Source: Pseudomonas sp. IPO3778 (GTDB taxonomy: Bacteria; Pseudomonadota; Gammaproteobacteria; Pseudomonadales; Pseudomonadaceae). Taken from it: a stretch of 62,081 nt of DNA. A model generated the notes under the pieces. That model did not search any database and was not told the origin of the DNA. It saw only the letters and a program-made list of their open reading frames with translations. The DNA lies in contig NZ_JACARC010000040.1 in assembly GCF_013386825.1 (NCBI RefSeq), forward strand, positions 1-62,081, written 5' to 3'. The position numbers and the translations under genes are program-made. Below, one piece after another: positions 57,921-62,081 of the stretch. Position 1 is the stretch's first letter; every line of letters starts with the position of its first letter.

Positions 57921-58418
57921 ATGTCGTCTCCCCTCAATCTGCATATCCAGGACCTGTACTGCGAACACCATGGATGGTTGCACCGCTGGCTGGACCGCAA
58001 GCTGGGCAACGCCAGCGATGCCGCCGACCTGGCCCACGACACCTTTATGCGCCTGCTCACCCGGCAAACCACCACCAGCCTGGGCGCCGAGCCTCGGGCA
58101 TTGCTGACCCATATCGCCAAAGGCCTGATGATCGACAGCTGGCGCCGCCAGGAAGTGGAGCGTGCCTACCTGGAAACCATCGCCCACTTGCCTGAACAGC
58201 ACGTGCCGTCGCCGGAAACCCGCTGGTTGATCCTCGAAGCCCTGTACCGCATTGAAGCGATGTTGCGGGACTTGCCCGAAAAGACCCGCCAGGCCTTCCT
58301 GATGTCGCAGATCGACGGCCTGACCTATCAGCAGATCGCCGAGGCCCTGGGCGTGTCGCTGATCTCGGTCAAACGCTACATGCGCGACGCCTTCCTGGCC
58401 TGCTTGAGCGTGGCATGA
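57921..58418 (+). CDS. FecI-type ECF sigma factor
   Basis: A 165-residue ECF sigma-70 factor of the iron-starvation group: region 2 (LYCEHHGWLHRWLDRKLGNASDAADLAHDTFMRLL), a linker, and region 4 (ALYRIEAMLRDLPEKTRQAFLMSQIDGLTYQQIAEALGVSLISVKRYM). These factors are controlled by a FecR-like protein and transcribe a TonB-dependent receptor gene; both are adjacent. ATG 57921; GTG 57912 is an alternative. Confidence 0.93.
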   Translation: MSSPLNLHIQDLYCEHHGWLHRWLDRKLGNASDAADLAHDTFMRLLTRQTTTSLGAEPRALLTHIAKGLMIDSWRRQEVERAYLETIAHLPEQHVPSPETRWLILEALYRIEAMLRDLPEKTRQAFLMSQIDGLTYQQIAEALGVSLISVKRYMRDAFLACLSVA

Positions 58419-59362
58419 GCCCGTCGATTGATCCGCTGATCCTCGGGGAAGCCGCCGACTGGATGGTGCAGTTGCAGTCCGGCAGCGCCACCGACGAAGA
58501 CCGTCGCGCCATCGCCCAGTGGCAGGGCCGCAGCGCCCAGCACGCCCAGGCCTGGCAACGGGCGCAGGCCATTCTGGGGGACTTCAACACGGTGCCGGCG
58601 GCGATTGCCGGTGATACCTTGAAACGCATCGGCCGCAAAAAGCCCCTCGGCCGACGCCAGGCGCTTGGGTTGCTGCTGGCGGCAGGCCCGGCGGCCTGGC
58701 TGGCGTATCGGCAGGTGCCGTGGCAGCAATGGACTGCCGACCAGCACACCGCCATTGGCGAACAAAAAAACCTCACCTTGCCCGACGGCACCCGTGTGCT
58801 GATCAATACCGGCAGCTCGCTGAATATTGCGTTCTCCGAGCAGGTGCGGCGCATCGAGTTGCTCAAGGGCGAAGTGTTGATCACCACCGCCAAGGATGGG
58901 GCCCACCGCCCGTTTATCGTCCAGACCCGCCACGGCACCGCCCGGGCCTTGGGCACGCGGTTCAGTGTGCGGGTGGGTGAGCAGCGCAGCCGAGTGGCGG
59001 TGACCGAAGGTGCGGTGGAGTTGCTGCCGGAGCATGCCAGCCAGGGCGTGATCGTCAAGGCGGGCGAGCAGGGCGCCTTCAGCGCAGACGGTGTGGCTGC
59101 TGTGGAGCCGTTGGACGTCAGCGCCTTGACCTGGGAAAACGGAATGCTCCTGGCCCAGCACATGCGCCTGGCGGATTTGCTGGAGGAGTTGGGGCGCTAC
59201 CGCGCGGGTGTGTTGCGTTGCCACGACTCGGTGGCCAACCTCACCGTGTCGGGCGCGTTTTCCCTGCGGGACACTGACGCCAGCCTGCACCTGTTGCAGG
59301 AAACCTTGCCGGTCAAGGTCAGCAGCCTCACCGGGTATTGGGTGACGGTGGAACCGCGCTGA
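58415..59362 (+). CDS. FecR-type sigma regulator
   Basis: A 315-residue inner-membrane signal transducer. N-terminal cytoplasmic anti-sigma part (ILGEAADWMVQLQSGSATDEDRRAIAQWQGRSAQHAQAWQRAQAI), a single membrane helix near residue 80-95 (ALGLLLAAGPAAWLAY), and a periplasmic FecR domain (LPDGTRVLINTGSSLNIAFSEQVRRIELLKGEVLI). It relays receptor occupancy to the sigma factor. The start overlaps the sigma gene as ATGA. Confidence 0.94.
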   Translation: MSPSIDPLILGEAADWMVQLQSGSATDEDRRAIAQWQGRSAQHAQAWQRAQAILGDFNTVPAAIAGDTLKRIGRKKPLGRRQALGLLLAAGPAAWLAYRQVPWQQWTADQHTAIGEQKNLTLPDGTRVLINTGSSLNIAFSEQVRRIELLKGEVLITTAKDGAHRPFIVQTRHGTARALGTRFSVRVGEQRSRVAVTEGAVELLPEHASQGVIVKAGEQGAFSADGVAAVEPLDVSALTWENGMLLAQHMRLADLLEELGRYRAGVLRCHDSVANLTVSGAFSLRDTDASLHLLQETLPVKVSSLTGYWVTVEPR

Positions 59363-59451
59363 ATCTTTTTCAACGTTCGCTGATACCTTTTTCCTTGTCG
59401 CCCGGTGTAGGGGAGAACCCTCAACATTGCGCCGCGCCGACAGGAATGCCC

Positions 59452-61914
59452 ATGACCGCCAGACCTCTCCCGTACTGCCCCCGTCCTTTGAAGGCGCTGA
59501 GCCTGGCCGTCGCCCTTGCCGCCCTCGCACCGCTGCAGAATGCCCAGGCAGAAGACGCTGCGCCAAGCAGTGCGGCGCGCAGCTATAACATCGCGCCGGG
59601 GCCCCTGGGGAATCAGCTGGCGCAGTTTGCGGCGTTGTCCGGGGTGCCGTTGTCCTTCGATTCGACGTTGCTCAACGATCAACAAAGCCCGGGGTTGCAG
59701 GGCACCTACAGCGCGCAATCGGGCTTCGCCCAGTTGCTGCAAGGCAGCGGTTATACCCTGCAAGGCAGCGGTTATACCCTGCAGGGCACCGGTACCAATG
59801 GCTATACCGTGGTGCCCCAGGCCCGTGGCGATACGCTGGAACTGGGCGCCACCACCATCAGCGGCGAGGCGAGCGGGGCGCAGGCGGACACCTATGGCGG
59901 CGGTCAGGTGGCGCGTTCGGCACGCCTGGGTGTGCTGGGCAATCGGTCCATCAGCGACGTGCCCTTCAGTGTGGTCAGCTACACCTCGAAAACCATCGCC
60001 GACCAACAGGCGCGAACAGTAGGCGACGTATTGCTCAACGATGCCTCGGTGCGCCAGTCGGCCGGCTTCGGCAACTTCTCCCAGGTGTTCACCATTCGCG
60101 GCCTGCCGCTGAGCACCGATGACATCGCATTCAACGGCCTGTACGGCGTGCTGCCCCGGCAGATCATCACCACCGAAGCCCTGGAACGGGTGGAACTGTT
60201 CAAGGGCCCCAACGCGTTCGTCAATGGCGTGTCGCCTTCGGGCAGCGGGATTGGCGGCAGCGTCAACCTGGTGCCCAAGCGCGCCGAAGACACGCCCACC
60301 CGCAGCGTCACTCTCGACTACGCCAGCGACAGCCAGACCGGCGGCCACATCGACCTCGGCCAGCGCTTTGGTGAAGACAACCGTTTCGGCGCCCGGGTCA
60401 ACTTGGCGCGGCACGGCGGCGACACCGCCGTGGATGACGAAAACAAAAGTTCCCAGTTGATCGCCGTCGCCCTGGATTACCGCGGCGAGCGCCTGCGGGT
60501 TTCCACCGATTTTGGCTACCAGAAAGAGCGCATCAATAACGGTCGTGCGGTGGTGTACCCGACCGGTACCCAGGTGCCCCATGCGCCGTCGGCCAACGAT
60601 AACTACGCCCAGAACTGGAGCTGGTCGGAGCTGGAAGACACCTACGGCATGGTGAATGCCGAATATGATTTGAACGATAACTGGACGGCCTACGCGGCGG
60701 GCGGCGCCAAGCACACCCGGGAGAACGGGCAGTATTCATCGTTGTATGTCGGCAACGATGGCAGCGCCAAGGTGGGCTTCCTGTATTCGCCCCACGACGA
60801 AGACAACAAAAGCGCCATGGCCGGCTTGAACGGCCACTTCGCTACCGGGCCGGTGACCCATCAGATGGACCTCGGGCTGTCGGGGATCTGGGGCGAGCAA
60901 CGCTCGGCTTATGAGGCGATCCTGGTGGCGAACCGCCAACCCGGCAACCTGTACAACCCGACGCAAACACCGCGGCCGACCAACACCTATTTCGGCAGTG
61001 ATATTCACGACCCGCGTGTTGTCGGCAAGAACCGGATCAAGAGCGCGGCGGTGTCCGACACCCTGGGCTTTATGGATGACCGGGTGTTGTTGACCCTGGG
61101 GGTGCGGCGCCAGACGATCGAGGTGGACAGCTGGAACACCGCCTCCGGTGTGCGGGGCACGCCGTATTCGGAGTCCATCACCACGCCGGTCTATGGGGTG
61201 GTGATCAAGCCTTGGGAGCATGTGTCGTTCTACGCCAACCGTATCGAGGGCCTGGCCCAGGGCCCGACGGCGCCACTCACTAACGTCACGAACCCCGGCG
61301 AAGTATTCCCGCCCAAGCGCAGCAAACAGACGGAAGCCGGGGTCAAGCTGGACTGGGACAACTATGGCGCCACGCTGGGTGTGTACCGAATCGAACAGCC
61401 GAACAACGCCACCACCCGCTTCCCGGGGCAGCGGCTCGACACCTTTACTGTCGACGGTGAGCAGATCAACAAAGGCGTGGAGCTCAACGTGTTCGGCGAG
61501 CCCCTCGATGGCCTGCGCTTGCTGGCCGGCGCCACCTGGATGGACACCGAGCAGCAGAGCACCTCCAACGGCGCCACTGACGGCAACCGGGCTGCCGGTG
61601 TGCCGCGCTTCCAGTACAACGTCGGTGCGGATTGGGATGTGCCGGGCATTCAAGGCGCGGCGGTCAGCGCCCGGATGTTGCGTACCGGTGGCGAATACGT
61701 CAACGCTGCCAACAGCCTGAGCATCCCGGCCTGGACCCGTGTCGACCTGGGGGCGCGGTATGGTTTCAAGGCAGACGACAAGTACATCACCTTGCGTGCC
61801 AACGTGGAGAACGTGGCGAACAAGGCGTACTGGTCGTCGGCGTCGACGGCCAATAACTACCTGACCCAGGGTGAGCCGCGGACGGTGAAATTGTCGGCGA
61901 CGGTGGATTTCTAA
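59452..61914 (+). CDS. TonB-dependent siderophore receptor with STN signalling domain
   Basis: An 820-residue outer-membrane receptor of the FecA/FpvA-like class. The signal peptide ends near residue 33 (QNAQAED); the STN domain (about 42-125) starts SYNIAPGPLGNQLAQFAALSGVPLSFD; a plug domain (ISDVPFSVVSYTSKTIADQQARTVGDVLLNDASV, ERVELFKGPNAFVNG) and a beta-barrel ending in VKLSATVDF follow. The signalling domain fits the FecR/FecI pair upstream. A 21-base tandem duplication repeats QGSGYTL in the STN domain (residues 97-110). The ligand is probably a ferric siderophore, type unknown. ATG 59452 with AGGA upstream. Confidence 0.93.
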   Translation: MTARPLPYCPRPLKALSLAVALAALAPLQNAQAEDAAPSSAARSYNIAPGPLGNQLAQFAALSGVPLSFDSTLLNDQQSPGLQGTYSAQSGFAQLLQGSGYTLQGSGYTLQGTGTNGYTVVPQARGDTLELGATTISGEASGAQADTYGGGQVARSARLGVLGNRSISDVPFSVVSYTSKTIADQQARTVGDVLLNDASVRQSAGFGNFSQVFTIRGLPLSTDDIAFNGLYGVLPRQIITTEALERVELFKGPNAFVNGVSPSGSGIGGSVNLVPKRAEDTPTRSVTLDYASDSQTGGHIDLGQRFGEDNRFGARVNLARHGGDTAVDDENKSSQLIAVALDYRGERLRVSTDFGYQKERINNGRAVVYPTGTQVPHAPSANDNYAQNWSWSELEDTYGMVNAEYDLNDNWTAYAAGGAKHTRENGQYSSLYVGNDGSAKVGFLYSPHDEDNKSAMAGLNGHFATGPVTHQMDLGLSGIWGEQRSAYEAILVANRQPGNLYNPTQTPRPTNTYFGSDIHDPRVVGKNRIKSAAVSDTLGFMDDRVLLTLGVRRQTIEVDSWNTASGVRGTPYSESITTPVYGVVIKPWEHVSFYANRIEGLAQGPTAPLTNVTNPGEVFPPKRSKQTEAGVKLDWDNYGATLGVYRIEQPNNATTRFPGQRLDTFTVDGEQINKGVELNVFGEPLDGLRLLAGATWMDTEQQSTSNGATDGNRAAGVPRFQYNVGADWDVPGIQGAAVSARMLRTGGEYVNAANSLSIPAWTRVDLGARYGFKADDKYITLRANVENVANKAYWSSASTANNYLTQGEPRTVKLSATVDF

Positions 61915-62037
61915 GCCGCCAAAAATCTATGAAGACCTTGTGGTGATGGGCTTGTCGTGGGGAAGGGGCTGTTGTGGCGAGGGGGCTTGTGCCCCGTTGG
62001 AGTGCGTAGCGCTCCCAGCTTTTTGGGGCCCCTTTTT

Positions 62038-62081
62038 ACCGTGTACATATCCATTCCTGTGGTAACGGCCACCTAGGGTTC
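62038..62081. repeat. Dispersed intergenic repeat, right copy (inverted)
   Basis: Its reverse complement matches 65-108 at about 32 of 44 positions. It continues beyond the window edge. The preceding 120 bases after the receptor gene contain no gene. Confidence 0.5.

Overview
The window is a chromosomal piece of a Pseudomonas, most likely of the P. fluorescens group. I infer this from the high GC and codon use, the LysR/LacI/FecI-FecR/TonB gene families, and the many intergenic REP-type hairpins built on 'GTGGGAGCTGGCTTGCCTGCGATAGC' and 'TAGGAGCGAGCTTGCTCGCGAA' arms. No rRNA, tRNA, CRISPR array, transposase or phage gene was seen.

The left third (about 2.0-25.9 kb) is an exopolysaccharide/capsule locus. 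It opens with rfaH (NusG paralogue, minus strand), followed on the plus strand by a Wzb-type phosphatase, a Wzc-type tyrosine kinase, a perfect RfaH 'ops' element (GGCGGTAGCGTG, 6371-6382), Wzy, Wzx, a pyruvyl transferase, a PL14-like lyase, an acetyltransferase, a GT4-like glycosyltransferase, a split Alg14/Alg13-type glycosyltransferase, ManC and Ugd. A second unit holds a YjbE/GfcA-like small secreted protein, a terminator hairpin, Wza and YjbF/G/H (GfcB/C/D) homologues, which is the gene set of E. coli group 4 capsule and yjbEFGH loci. A convergent WcaJ-type priming transferase and a three-gene regulator operon (two OmpR-type winged-helix proteins around a degenerate EAL protein) close the locus.

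The middle part (26-49 kb) is accessory metabolism: an AraC regulator and a Fur-box gene; a LacI-controlled Gfo/Idh/MocA dehydrogenase, TIM-barrel isomerase and nucleoside-permease-like transporter set; an orphan signal peptidase II; glutaminase; a lower-GC stand-alone NRPS-like A-T-R protein whose reductase active-site lysine is replaced by glutamine; an SDR, a LysR regulator and an M24 peptidase; an amino-acid ABC importer with an FAD oxidase and divergent IclR regulator; and the carboxyspermidine dehydrogenase/decarboxylase pair for spermidine synthesis.

The right part (49-62 kb) carries a LacI-ABC importer-GpdQ-type phosphodiesterase operon (probably for uptake and hydrolysis of a phosphodiester), metE, and a FecI/FecR/TonB-dependent receptor system. 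Related 44-base repeats in opposite orientation lie at the two ends of the window.
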